Positions 53,693 through 60,976 of a stretch of 64,000 bases of DNA are shown piece after piece (within the stretch, counting starts at the first letter, position 1; every line of letters begins with the position of its first letter). The translations under genes and the position numbers were made by a program. The notes below the pieces were generated by a model that saw only the letters and a program-made list of their open reading frames with translations, ran no database searches and had not been told where the DNA came from. The DNA comes from an uncultured Bacilli bacterium (GTDB taxonomy: Bacteria; Bacillota_I; Bacilli_A; RF39; UBA660), in contig CANRDN010000001.1 in the NCBI GenBank assembly GCA_947629375.1, positions 62,001-126,000 on the forward strand, written 5' to 3'.

Positions 53693-54501
53693 ATCAAATA
53701 ATCCTTCTTATGACAATTAATTATTAACATTATCAAACTTAAAAGTAATAAAAAACATATTCCTATAAAATAATGATTTAATCCATATTTAGAAAATGGT
53801 TGCAACATTTTTATAAAAGATATTTCTTTTAGTCCAATAAAATTTGAAATCATTTCAAACGAAACTACGAAAATAAGTGGAATAAAATATATAATTACCC
53901 TGTGTTTCACAAAGGAAGAACAAACATAAGCGAACCCCGAAAATAAACCTAATGTTAAAGAAACTGTTAGGTTTATTACAATAGTAAACAACACTGGGTT
54001 TGTTATTCTTAAATCATCTAAGAACCAACCTTTATTTGCAATCAAATCAAATGGTAAATCTTGAAAAAAAGATTTTGAATTGCCACTACCATATATTAAA
54101 TTTAATAAAATATAATTGAATAAGAAAGATAAAAAACAAATTATAAAAGTCATAAAAATGGAAATTAAAAATCTTACAAAAAAATTTTTTCTAGGATTCA
54201 ATCTCATATTTAATATATTAGATACTTTATTTTTATTTTCTATCCAAGTTGAATCAGCAAAAGCTAGTGCAAATAATATGGGAAATACAATTATAATTAG
54301 TGGACTCAATTGAACATTATTATTATAAAGAATAAATTGATATTCAGCACTAAAAGATGACTCAATAATAGTATTAAATCTAAATGAATTATCGATGCAC
54401 AATAAAACATGAATTAAATTTGTCAAGAATACAAAAACAATTGAAAAATATAATTCTCTTTTTTTTAATAAAAACATTACATTATATTTAAATTCTTTCA
54501 T
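53689..54501 (-). CDS. ABC-2-like permease subunit
   Basis: 270 residues, six TM segments. The layout (N-terminal helix near residue 20, long outer loop 40-75, then LSPLIIIVFPILFALAFADSTWIENKNKVSNIL) matches ABC-2-type permeases of bacitracin/antibiotic exporters, where such a short charged loop follows the second helix. Site AAAGGAT. First exporter gene after the attenuator hairpin that follows the secreted-protein gene. Confidence 0.7.
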   Translation of the reverse strand: MKEFKYNVMFLLKKRELYFSIVFVFLTNLIHVLLCIDNSFRFNTIIESSFSAEYQFILYNNNVQLSPLIIIVFPILFALAFADSTWIENKNKVSNILNMRLNPRKNFFVRFLISIFMTFIICFLSFLFNYILLNLIYGSGNSKSFFQDLPFDLIANKGWFLDDLRITNPVLFTIVINLTVSLTLGLFSGFAYVCSSFVKHRVIIYFIPLIFVVSFEMISNFIGLKEISFIKMLQPFSKYGLNHYFIGICFLLLLSLIMLIINCHKKDYLI

Positions 54502-54526
54502 ATTATTATCCTTTCAACATTGTAAA

Positions 54527-54551
54527 AGAAGATTAGGCCGTATAATCTTCT
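54527..54551 (-). terminator. Attenuator-like hairpin after the secreted protein gene
   Basis: AGAAGATTA/TAATCTTCT, perfect 9-bp stem, 7-base loop, followed on the minus strand by TTTTAC. It sits 10 bp after the secreted-protein stop codon and before the exporter genes, so it probably lowers exporter expression relative to the secreted protein. Confidence 0.65.
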
Positions 54552-54560
54552 AAATCCAAA

Positions 54561-54974
54561 TTAATATTTAAAAGTTCCTTCAATTTGATTAGAGTTTAAA
54601 GAAAAATTACTATTTCTAAAACGTGCTTGAGTAGTAGTACCTTTAATTAGAGAATACTCATATATAACAACTTCTTGTTTATTAGTTTTAGTTACTGTAC
54701 CATACCCGTCAGAATAGTAGCTTCCCCAGCTACCATCAGATTTTTTTGCTCTTACTGTAAAAGTAACTGCATCTGGATCCAATTTTGTTAAAATTACAGT
54801 AGCAAAATTATTACCATAAGTTTTAGTTCCTTCCTTCAATTGCTTATACCCCTGCATAGTTGGAACAGCATCATTAATAGTAACTGATGAAGCACCAACT
54901 GTTGTAGCTGATAGTGCTAATATTCCTACAAGTCCAATCAAGCTTCTTTTTAACATCTTTTCTGATTTTTTCAT
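54561..54974 (-). CDS. Secreted DUF2712-like protein
   Basis: 137 residues with a clear signal peptide (MLKRSLIGLVGILALSATTVGA, cleavage near residue 29) and TAGGAGGA site. The mature ~108 residues are a beta-rich small domain: TVRAKKSDGSWGSYYSDGYGT, YSLIKGTTTQARFRNSNFSLNSN and EGTFKY. This closing pattern fits the DUF2712 family as I remember it, whose genes sit beside ABC exporters in Bacilli. It is not a lactococcin-972 match. Function is unknown; candidates are bacteriocin-like peptide or surface protein. Headed by direct operator-like repeats. Confidence 0.65.
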   Translation of the reverse strand: MKKSEKMLKRSLIGLVGILALSATTVGASSVTINDAVPTMQGYKQLKEGTKTYGNNFATVILTKLDPDAVTFTVRAKKSDGSWGSYYSDGYGTVTKTNKQEVVIYEYSLIKGTTTQARFRNSNFSLNSNQIEGTFKY

Positions 54975-55097
54975 TATTTTCCTCCTATAAAATACACCAA
55001 TATTATATTTCTAACGACCTTAGAAACATTTTTAATCAGTGAGAAAACTGCTTGTTTTCTAAAAAAAATATAACAAAAAAGCTAATAAAATAACACC

Positions 55098-55133
55098 GCT
55101 TATTTTGCGATTTTGTAGCTTATTTTGCGATTT
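55098..55133. promoter_or_regulatory. Two direct repeats, 20-bp period, upstream of the DUF2712 gene
   Basis: GCTTATTTTGCGATTT at 55098-55113 and again at 55118-55133, 125-160 bp ahead of the secreted-protein ATG. The same half-site forms the palindrome at 49890-49921. A 20-bp period is close to two DNA turns, suitable for a repressor or activator dimer pair. Confidence 0.6.
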
Positions 55134-55202
55134 GTTTTTTAATTTAAAAAAACTGAACATGGCCTTTTTATATAATTACTTTAGAATATTTTTGTTTGTC
55201 CT

Positions 55203-55820
55203 TTAACAGTTTATATAAATTTTTAAAATTATTCTGGCATTTAACAATTTAATAAGCTTATTTAACTTATCAAACTTTTTATTAATCGAGTTTATTAAGT
55301 CATTGTAATCTTGTTTACTTAAAATTTTTTCCATGCTTCTAATTAACATATATAAATTATTTGAATTGTTATTTACTTTATATGTGTTATCTATTAAGCT
55401 AAAAGTCATAAAAAATCTACTATGAAAATAAAATAATCTATCAGAATGAACACAAATATTTCTTGCTAATGTCGCATTAATAAGAATATGTTTTAATAAT
55501 TTTGATGATGCATTAATTTTTTTAGCTGTTTCATTTTTATCTGGTTGTTTTAATAAACCATACAATCCACTTATTTGCTCAAAAGACAATATTTTAATAG
55601 AAACAAATGAAGATATAAAACCATAAGTTTAATCATAATGCGTAATAGTTGAATACTTACCTTTATTTTTATCCATTTCTGTATTGATAGAATCAGTTAC
55701 ATCATTTATATCATCTTCATTTGCTTATTCATCAAAATTTGTTTTGTTAAGATAATCTTGAATCCCATAATTTTTAGCAATAAGATTTCTCCATAAATAA
55801 AAATTGACCCAGGGCTTCAT
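55203..55820 (-). pseudogene. Broken Abi (Abi_2-like) abortive infection gene
   Basis: One continuous frame from 55820 down to 55203 is interrupted by two TAA codons (in NKTNFDE-stop-ANEDD and THYD-stop-TYGF). Translated through, it shows Abi_2-type features: WRNLIAKNYGIQDYLNKTNF, FVSIKILSFEQISGLYGLL and ARNICVHSDRLF, the conserved RN-x-C-x-H near the end of the family core. The 5' part is missing. The last open stretch, 128 codons, could still be translated from a TTG but lacks a ribosome site. It lies just left of the IS30 element, which may have helped to disrupt it. Confidence 0.7.
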
Positions 55821-55920
55821 AAGTTTCCTGAGTACCAGTCGTTAGGCAGTGTATCATATATTTGCATATAAAGTCAATACAAATTTTATATTTGTCATAT
55901 AATCGTTGATTTTTATTTGA

Positions 55921-57291
55921 AATTCCGTTTTATTTAGAAAACCTGCAATAAGTATGTTTATAATAATGTTTATGTTTCTTTGCTGAGAAGGAGGAATTGA
56001 AATGAAAGATTGGAAACATTTAACATTAGAACAAAGAAAAGTAATTGCTAATGGAATTTCACATAAGTATAAAGTTAAAGAAATAGCTGAAACATTAGGA
56101 TATGATCCAACAAGTATTTCTAAAGAAGTAAAAAGAAATAGAGAATCTATTACTATAGGGAAAAATATTACTAATTGTAAGAAAACAAATAGATGGCCTT
56201 ATGTTTGTACTGGATGTAACAAAAAATATAATAATCAATGTTTTTTTACAAAGTACAATTATGATGCAGTTAAAGCACAAAAGAAAGCAGATGAAAATTT
56301 AATTTTATCTAGAAAAGGAATTGATATAGATGATGAAACCTTTAAGCATTTAGATGAACTTGTAAAAGATGGAATTGACAATAAAAAATCTATTTATCAA
56401 ATAACAATTGAAAATAAAGAAGATATAAATAAATCTGTTACTACTATTTATAGATATATAAATAATGGTTATTTAACTACCAAAAAAATGGATTTACCTT
56501 ACGCTGTTACTTATAAAAAAAGAAAGCATAATAAAAAGTATGAATATTCTGAAAATAAAACTATTGACAGAACAGGTCATACTTACATTGATTATCTTGC
56601 CTATATACACAAACATCCAGGAATCTATGTCTGGCAACTAGATTTTCTTGGAACAATTAAGACAGATAACAATAATATTCTATCATTTATATTACCTGAT
56701 TTGCAATTTGTAATATTAGATTTATTTAAAAATCCTAATCAAGATAAAGTTGTAGGTTTCTTTGATGAGTTAGAAGAAAGAATTGGTACTGATGCCTTTA
56801 TAGAATTAATACCTGTTATTTTAACTGATAGAGATCCAAATTTTACAGATATTGAAGGAATATGTTTTTCAAAAATAACTGGCGAGGAAAGATGTAAATT
56901 ATTTTTTTGTGATTCATATGTATCTAATCAAAAACCAAATGTAGAAAACATTAATAAACAATTAAGATTATTTTTTCCAAAAGGAAAAACAATAGACACA
57001 TATACTAGAAAAGATATTAAAAATATTAACAAAACTTTACTTGATCGACCATTAAAATCATTAGATAGTTTTACCCCAAAAGAAGCATTTATAAATGTGT
57101 TTGATGAAGAATTATTTAATAAATTGTTTTAGCTAGCTAAAACAATTTATTGGCAAAGAAACATTAAAGAAAACGGAAATAACTGTAAAAAACGGAGATA
57201 ACTCTGTTATTTTGGCATACAACAATTTTTGATTTATTACTTTAAATTAAAAGACTTATTTCCGTTTTTTTGAATTTAACCTGAAATAAGT
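55921..57291 (+). mobile_element. IS30-family insertion sequence
   Basis: One transposase flanked by similar ~33-bp sequences in direct orientation: AATTCCGTTTT...ACCTGCAATAAGT (55921-55953) and ATTTCCGTTTT...ACCTGAAATAAGT (57258-57291). The right copy also closes on itself as AGACTTATTTC/GAAATAAGTCT. True ends are not resolved, as IS30 normally has inverted ends. The bases between 55821 and 55920 hold no recognised gene. Confidence 0.6.
56002..57132 (+). CDS. IS30-family transposase
   Basis: 376 residues, GGAGGA site before the ATG. N-terminal HTH_38: HLTLEQRKVIANGI, VKEIAETLGYDPTSISKEVKRNR; a Cys cluster CTGCNKKYNNQC; C-terminal integrase core with Asp in VWQLDFLG, Asp in ILTDRDPNF and Glu in NVENINKQLR (DDE). 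Full length for the family and apparently intact. It carries the KPNVENINK motif typical of IS30 in Firmicutes. Confidence 0.93.
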   Translation: MKDWKHLTLEQRKVIANGISHKYKVKEIAETLGYDPTSISKEVKRNRESITIGKNITNCKKTNRWPYVCTGCNKKYNNQCFFTKYNYDAVKAQKKADENLILSRKGIDIDDETFKHLDELVKDGIDNKKSIYQITIENKEDINKSVTTIYRYINNGYLTTKKMDLPYAVTYKKRKHNKKYEYSENKTIDRTGHTYIDYLAYIHKHPGIYVWQLDFLGTIKTDNNNILSFILPDLQFVILDLFKNPNQDKVVGFFDELEERIGTDAFIELIPVILTDRDPNFTDIEGICFSKITGEERCKLFFCDSYVSNQKPNVENINKQLRLFFPKGKTIDTYTRKDIKNINKTLLDRPLKSLDSFTPKEAFINVFDEELFNKLF

Positions 57292-57502
57292 CTAATAAAT
57301 TAAACAAATTTTTATAAACCTGCATTTAGTCTAAAAATTTGCGATATTTGTCATATATCACAAAAAAACTAAGATTTTCTCTTAGTCCTTTAAACTTATT
57401 ATTTAGCTTGTTTTGTTTAACAACTCCTTGTACCACTATCTCATTAGGGATGAATAAGATTAAATTTATAAAATATTATTTTTAAAATGACTTATTTGCA
57501 AT
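57133..57502. other. Gap between IS30 and the toxin gene
   Basis: 370 bp. Left part: repeated AACGGAAATAA-type motifs in both orientations belonging to the IS30 right end (57165-57293). Middle: terminator of the toxin gene. At 57405-57436 a ~30-bp stretch, minus strand, resembles the 3' end of ppdK (shared TTTGTTTAACAACT then CTTG on the plus strand). No ORF seen. Confidence 0.5.
57362..57388 (-). terminator. Terminator downstream of the type III toxin
   Basis: ACTAAGA/TCTTAGT, 7-bp stem, 5-base loop, followed on the minus strand by TTTTTTTG. Confidence 0.65.
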
Positions 57503-57970
57503 TTACTTTATTTCTTCTAACATTTTTTCTTTTAGTTTGTCTATATCTGTGAAAAATAAATTTGTACCTCTCTTTTTTAATCCTATCATATTTTTAAATA
57601 AACTTTTAATTTCATTTTGTAAATCTGTTGGAACTCTTAGTGGTACTCCATCAACAGTATGAACATGGTCTATATATTTTTCTAGTGTTGGAAAAGCATT
57701 TTGTAATAGTATAGCAGCATCTTCATCAGCAATTTTTCTAATAATTATAGTATTACAAAACCCATACTTCTCGACTTTTTTATCAATAAGCTTTTGATAT
57801 TTATCAACTTTAGAACTAATAGGAATAAACCATAAAATATTTTTATCTTTAATTGTAAAATAAGTAGGCCTCTTCTTTCCTTTTTCGTGATTTTGCATTA
57901 AATTTTCATCATTAACGACATCAAAATATTCATCTTTGATGTGATATAAATAACCTGTTTTTATTTCCAT
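57503..57970 (-). CDS. CptN/ToxN-like type III toxin endoribonuclease
   Basis: 155 residues from ATG 57970 (GGAG 9 bp upstream). The ToxN/AbiQ fold is recognisable: N-terminal GYLYHIKDEYFDVV, KKRPTYFTIKDKNILWFIPISSK with the active-site Ser/Lys loop, VDKYQKLIDKK, and AILLQNAFPTLEKYI. The KYxKxIDKK and LQNAFP features point to the CptIN subgroup. These toxins are sequence-specific RNases held inactive by a repeat RNA made from the same promoter, and can protect against phage. Directly upstream lie a terminator, RNA repeats and a promoter in the canonical order. Confidence 0.88.
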   Translation of the reverse strand: MEIKTGYLYHIKDEYFDVVNDENLMQNHEKGKKRPTYFTIKDKNILWFIPISSKVDKYQKLIDKKVEKYGFCNTIIIRKIADEDAAILLQNAFPTLEKYIDHVHTVDGVPLRVPTDLQNEIKSLFKNMIGLKKRGTNLFFTDIDKLKEKMLEEIK

Positions 57971-58009
57971 TGTCATCAACTCCGTAAAAAGTATACCATA
58001 AAGCAAAAG

Positions 58010-58035
58010 AAAACTCCATCTTACGATGAAGTTTT
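58010..58035 (-). terminator. Attenuator between antitoxin RNA and toxin gene
   Basis: AAAACTTCATC/GATGGAGTTTT stem with a GTAA loop (one mismatch), followed by CTTTTGC on the minus strand. It occupies the place where type III systems have the terminator that keeps RNA antitoxin in excess over toxin mRNA. Confidence 0.8.
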
Positions 58036-58046
58036 TCTACATTTTC

Positions 58047-58160
58047 AACCAGGATCATTTATTAGTCGCACCACCTGGAAGCGAAAAACATTGTCGCCTG
58101 GAATCATTTATTATTCGCGCCATCCAGAAGCGAAAAACATTTTCGCACCTTTTCAAGTGC
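58047..58160 (-). ncRNA. Type III antitoxin RNA (CptI-like), two repeats
   Basis: Two tandem repeats of 48-49 bp (58049-58096 and 58097-58145), sharing on the minus strand AATGTTTTTCGCTTC and TAATAAATGAT and ending CCAGG/CCTGG. A third, degenerate partial unit (GAAAATG) leads into the attenuator. Each repeat has self-complementary parts consistent with the pseudoknots known in this class. Repeat length around 48 agrees better with CptIN than with ToxIN (about 36). The RNA neutralises the toxin by direct binding and is itself processed by it. Confidence 0.85.
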
Positions 58161-58166
58161 AGTTTA

Positions 58167-58195
58167 AATATACTATATTTTTATGAAAATGTCAA
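58167..58195 (-). promoter_or_regulatory. Promoter of the antitoxin RNA
   Basis: -35 TTGACA and -10 TATATT with exactly 17 bp between, minus strand; the start would be about 10 bp before the first repeat. TATACTATT is present twice just upstream and its complement overlaps the -10, a possible operator. Confidence 0.85.
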
Positions 58196-58232
58196 ATAGT
58201 ATACATAAATAGTATATTCAATTTTAAAAATA

Positions 58233-60863
58233 TTATTTTGTTTGTTTTTGTTTAACAACTGCTTGAGCTGCTGCAAGACGAGCTAGTGGTACTCTAAATG
58301 GACTACAAGATACATAAGTTAAACCAATTGCATTACAGAATTCAACTGTACTTGGTTCTCCTCCGTGTTCTCCACATATTCCAAGTTTAATATCTTTACG
58401 AGTCTTCTTTCCTTTTTCAATTGCAATCCTCATAAGTTCTCCAACACCTTCTTGGTCAACTTTTGCAAATGGATCAGATTCAAAGATTCCTTTCTTATAA
58501 TATTCTTCTAAGAACTTACCAGCATCATCTCTTGAGAATCCATAAGTCATTTGAGTTAAATCATTAGTTCCAAATGAGAAGAATTCAGCTTCTTCAGCAA
58601 TCTTATCTGCAGTAATTGCAGCTCTTGGAATTTCAATCATTGTACCTACGTGATACTCAAGTTTTACTCCTGCTTTCTTAATGATTTCATCAGCAGTTTC
58701 AACAACTATATTTTTAACATATTTAAGTTCTGCAACATCTCCAACAAGTGGGATCATAATTTCAGGTTTAACATTTAAACCATCTTTATTAACTTTAATT
58801 GCAGCTTCAATAACAGCTCTTGTTTGCATCTTTGCAATTTCAGGATAAGTGATTGCTAAACGGCATCCACGATGTCCCATCATTGGGTTGAATTCTTTTA
58901 ATGATTCAACTCTTGCTTTTAATGCTTCAAAAGTCATTCCTAAACTCTTGGCAAGAGGTTTAATTTCTTCATCAGTATGAGGTAAGAACTCATGTAGAGG
59001 TGGGTCTAAGAAACGAATGTTTACTCCGTATCCTTCCATTGCTCTAAATAATTGTTCGAAGTCATCTCTTTGATATGGAAGGATCTTTTCAAGTGCTTCT
59101 TCACGAACTTCTAATGAATCAGCAGCAATCATTCTTCTGAAGTTGAAGATTCTTTCTTCTTCGAAGAACATATGCTCTGTACGGCAAAGTCCAATTCCTT
59201 CTGCTCCAAATTTACGAGCTTGTTTAGCATCTCTTGGATTATCAGCATTAGTTCTAACTTTTAACTTTCTAACTGAATCAGCCCATTTCATAAATGTTTC
59301 GAAGTCTCCACTGATTTCTGGGTCAACAGTGTCAATCTTTTCACCGTAAACATTACCAGTAGAACCATCAAGGCTCATCCAATCTCCTTCTTTATATTTC
59401 TTACCATCTTTAGTTGTTAAAGTTTTCTTCTCTTCATCAATTTTTAACTCACCACAACCAGATACACAGCAAGTACCCATACCACGAGCAACTACTGCAG
59501 CGTGTGAAGTCATTCCACCACGAATAGTTAAAACTCCGTGTGCTAAGTTCATTCCTTCGATATCTTCTGGTGATGTTTCAAGACGAACAAGAAGCATATC
59601 CTTCTCACCTTTTTCGTGAGCTGCCTTAACATCTTCAGCAGTAAAGTAAATCTTACCTGTTGCAGCACCAGGTGATGCAGCAAGTCCGTGTGCTACTGGT
59701 GTAGCTTCTTTTAACTTCTTACTATCAAAGTTAGGATGTAGTAATTGATCTAATTGCTTAGGTTCAACTTTTAATAAAGCTTCTTCCTTAGTAATCATCT
59801 TTTCATTTACCATATCAACGGCAATTTTAAGTGCTGCTTGAGCAGTTCTTTTTCCGTTTCTTGTTTGAAGCATGAATAATTTACCACTTTCGATAGTAAA
59901 TTCCATATCTTGCATATCTTTATAGTGAGATTCAAGGATATTACAAATCTTAACGAATTCTTTGTAACATTCAGGCATTGTATCCTTTAAAGTATCGATT
60001 GTCTTTGGTGTACGAATTCCTGCAACAACATCTTCTCCTTGAGCATTCATTAAGTATTCACCAAATAATGCTTTTTCTCCTGTTGCTGGGTTTCTTGTAA
60101 ATGCAACACCAGTTCCACAATCATCTCCACGGTTTCCATAAACCATTTCTTGAACGTTAACAGCTGTTCCCCAACTTCCAGGTATATCGTTCATTCTTCT
60201 ATATACGATAGCACGTTCATTATTCCAACTTCTGAATACTGCTTTAACAGCTTCCATTAATTGAACTTTAGGATCTTGTGGGAATTCAACTCCCGCATGT
60301 TTTTTATATTCTTTTTTATAAATGTCAACAACTTCTTGTAAATCTTCTGCTGTTAACTCTGTATCATATTCAACTTTCTTTTCTTCTTTAATCTTGTCGA
60401 ATAATCTTTCAAAAGAACTTTTTGGGAATCCCATAACAACATCTGCAAACATTTGAATGAATCTTCTGTAAGAGTCATAAACAAATCTAGGATTTTTAGT
60501 AGCTTCTGCAAATCCTACTGCTACTTTGTCGTTGATTCCTAAGTTAAGTACTGTATCCATCATACCAGGCATACTAGCTCTAGCACCACTTCTTACAGAT
60601 ACCAATAAAGGATTTTTAGCGTCTCCTAATTTCTTTCCTGTAACTTTTTGAAGTTCTTCTAATTTTTCTTCAATTTGTTTTACTACTTCATCATTTAGCT
60701 TTTCACCATCTTCATAGTAAGCAGTACAAGCTTCAGTAGTAACTGTGAATCCTCTTGGTACAGGTAATCCAATACTTGTCATTTCAGCAAGGTTAGCACC
60801 TTTACCACCAAGAAGTTCTCTCATATCTTTATTTCCTTCTTTGAAGGAGTAAACATATTTCAT
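58233..60863 (-). CDS. ppdK: Pyruvate, phosphate dikinase
   Basis: About 876 residues, full length. It interconverts pyruvate + ATP + Pi with PEP + AMP + PPi, a glycolytic/gluconeogenic step in many anaerobes. N-terminal nucleotide domain: YSFKEGNKDMRELLGGKGANLAEM and SVRSGARASMPGMMDT. Central phosphohistidine domain with catalytic His in GGMTSHAAVVARGMG. C-terminal PEP/pyruvate domain with LCRTEHMF, MGHRGCRLA, FGTNDLTQMTYG and LGICGEHGG (Cys general acid). Start placed at the second ATG (60863) since other family members begin MKYVY; the first lies 12 bp earlier. Single-gene unit. Confidence 0.96.
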   Translation of the reverse strand: MKYVYSFKEGNKDMRELLGGKGANLAEMTSIGLPVPRGFTVTTEACTAYYEDGEKLNDEVVKQIEEKLEELQKVTGKKLGDAKNPLLVSVRSGARASMPGMMDTVLNLGINDKVAVGFAEATKNPRFVYDSYRRFIQMFADVVMGFPKSSFERLFDKIKEEKKVEYDTELTAEDLQEVVDIYKKEYKKHAGVEFPQDPKVQLMEAVKAVFRSWNNERAIVYRRMNDIPGSWGTAVNVQEMVYGNRGDDCGTGVAFTRNPATGEKALFGEYLMNAQGEDVVAGIRTPKTIDTLKDTMPECYKEFVKICNILESHYKDMQDMEFTIESGKLFMLQTRNGKRTAQAALKIAVDMVNEKMITKEEALLKVEPKQLDQLLHPNFDSKKLKEATPVAHGLAASPGAATGKIYFTAEDVKAAHEKGEKDMLLVRLETSPEDIEGMNLAHGVLTIRGGMTSHAAVVARGMGTCCVSGCGELKIDEEKKTLTTKDGKKYKEGDWMSLDGSTGNVYGEKIDTVDPEISGDFETFMKWADSVRKLKVRTNADNPRDAKQARKFGAEGIGLCRTEHMFFEEERIFNFRRMIAADSLEVREEALEKILPYQRDDFEQLFRAMEGYGVNIRFLDPPLHEFLPHTDEEIKPLAKSLGMTFEALKARVESLKEFNPMMGHRGCRLAITYPEIAKMQTRAVIEAAIKVNKDGLNVKPEIMIPLVGDVAELKYVKNIVVETADEIIKKAGVKLEYHVGTMIEIPRAAITADKIAEEAEFFSFGTNDLTQMTYGFSRDDAGKFLEEYYKKGIFESDPFAKVDQEGVGELMRIAIEKGKKTRKDIKLGICGEHGGEPSTVEFCNAIGLTYVSCSPFRVPLARLAAAQAVVKQKQTK

Positions 60864-60939
60864 TAAAAAATCCATCCTTTCCTACGAGTATTATTATACC
60901 TAATTCCAAAAGATAAAAGCAATATAAATTTATATTTTT

Positions 60940-60976
60940 CAAAAGAAAAAGAAGCCTTATTTATGTGCTTCTTTCT
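60940..60976 (-). terminator. Terminator of the SecA-like gene
   Basis: AAAGAAGC/GCTTCTTT stem with an 11-base loop followed by TTCTTTT on the minus strand; the 5' arm lies in the last codons of the gene. Confidence 0.7.

Noticed and set aside
54561-54974. Lactococcin 972-type bacteriocin
   Set aside because: The mature part lacks the lactococcin 972 pattern, and no large bacteriocin-associated membrane protein is present; DUF2712-like fits better.
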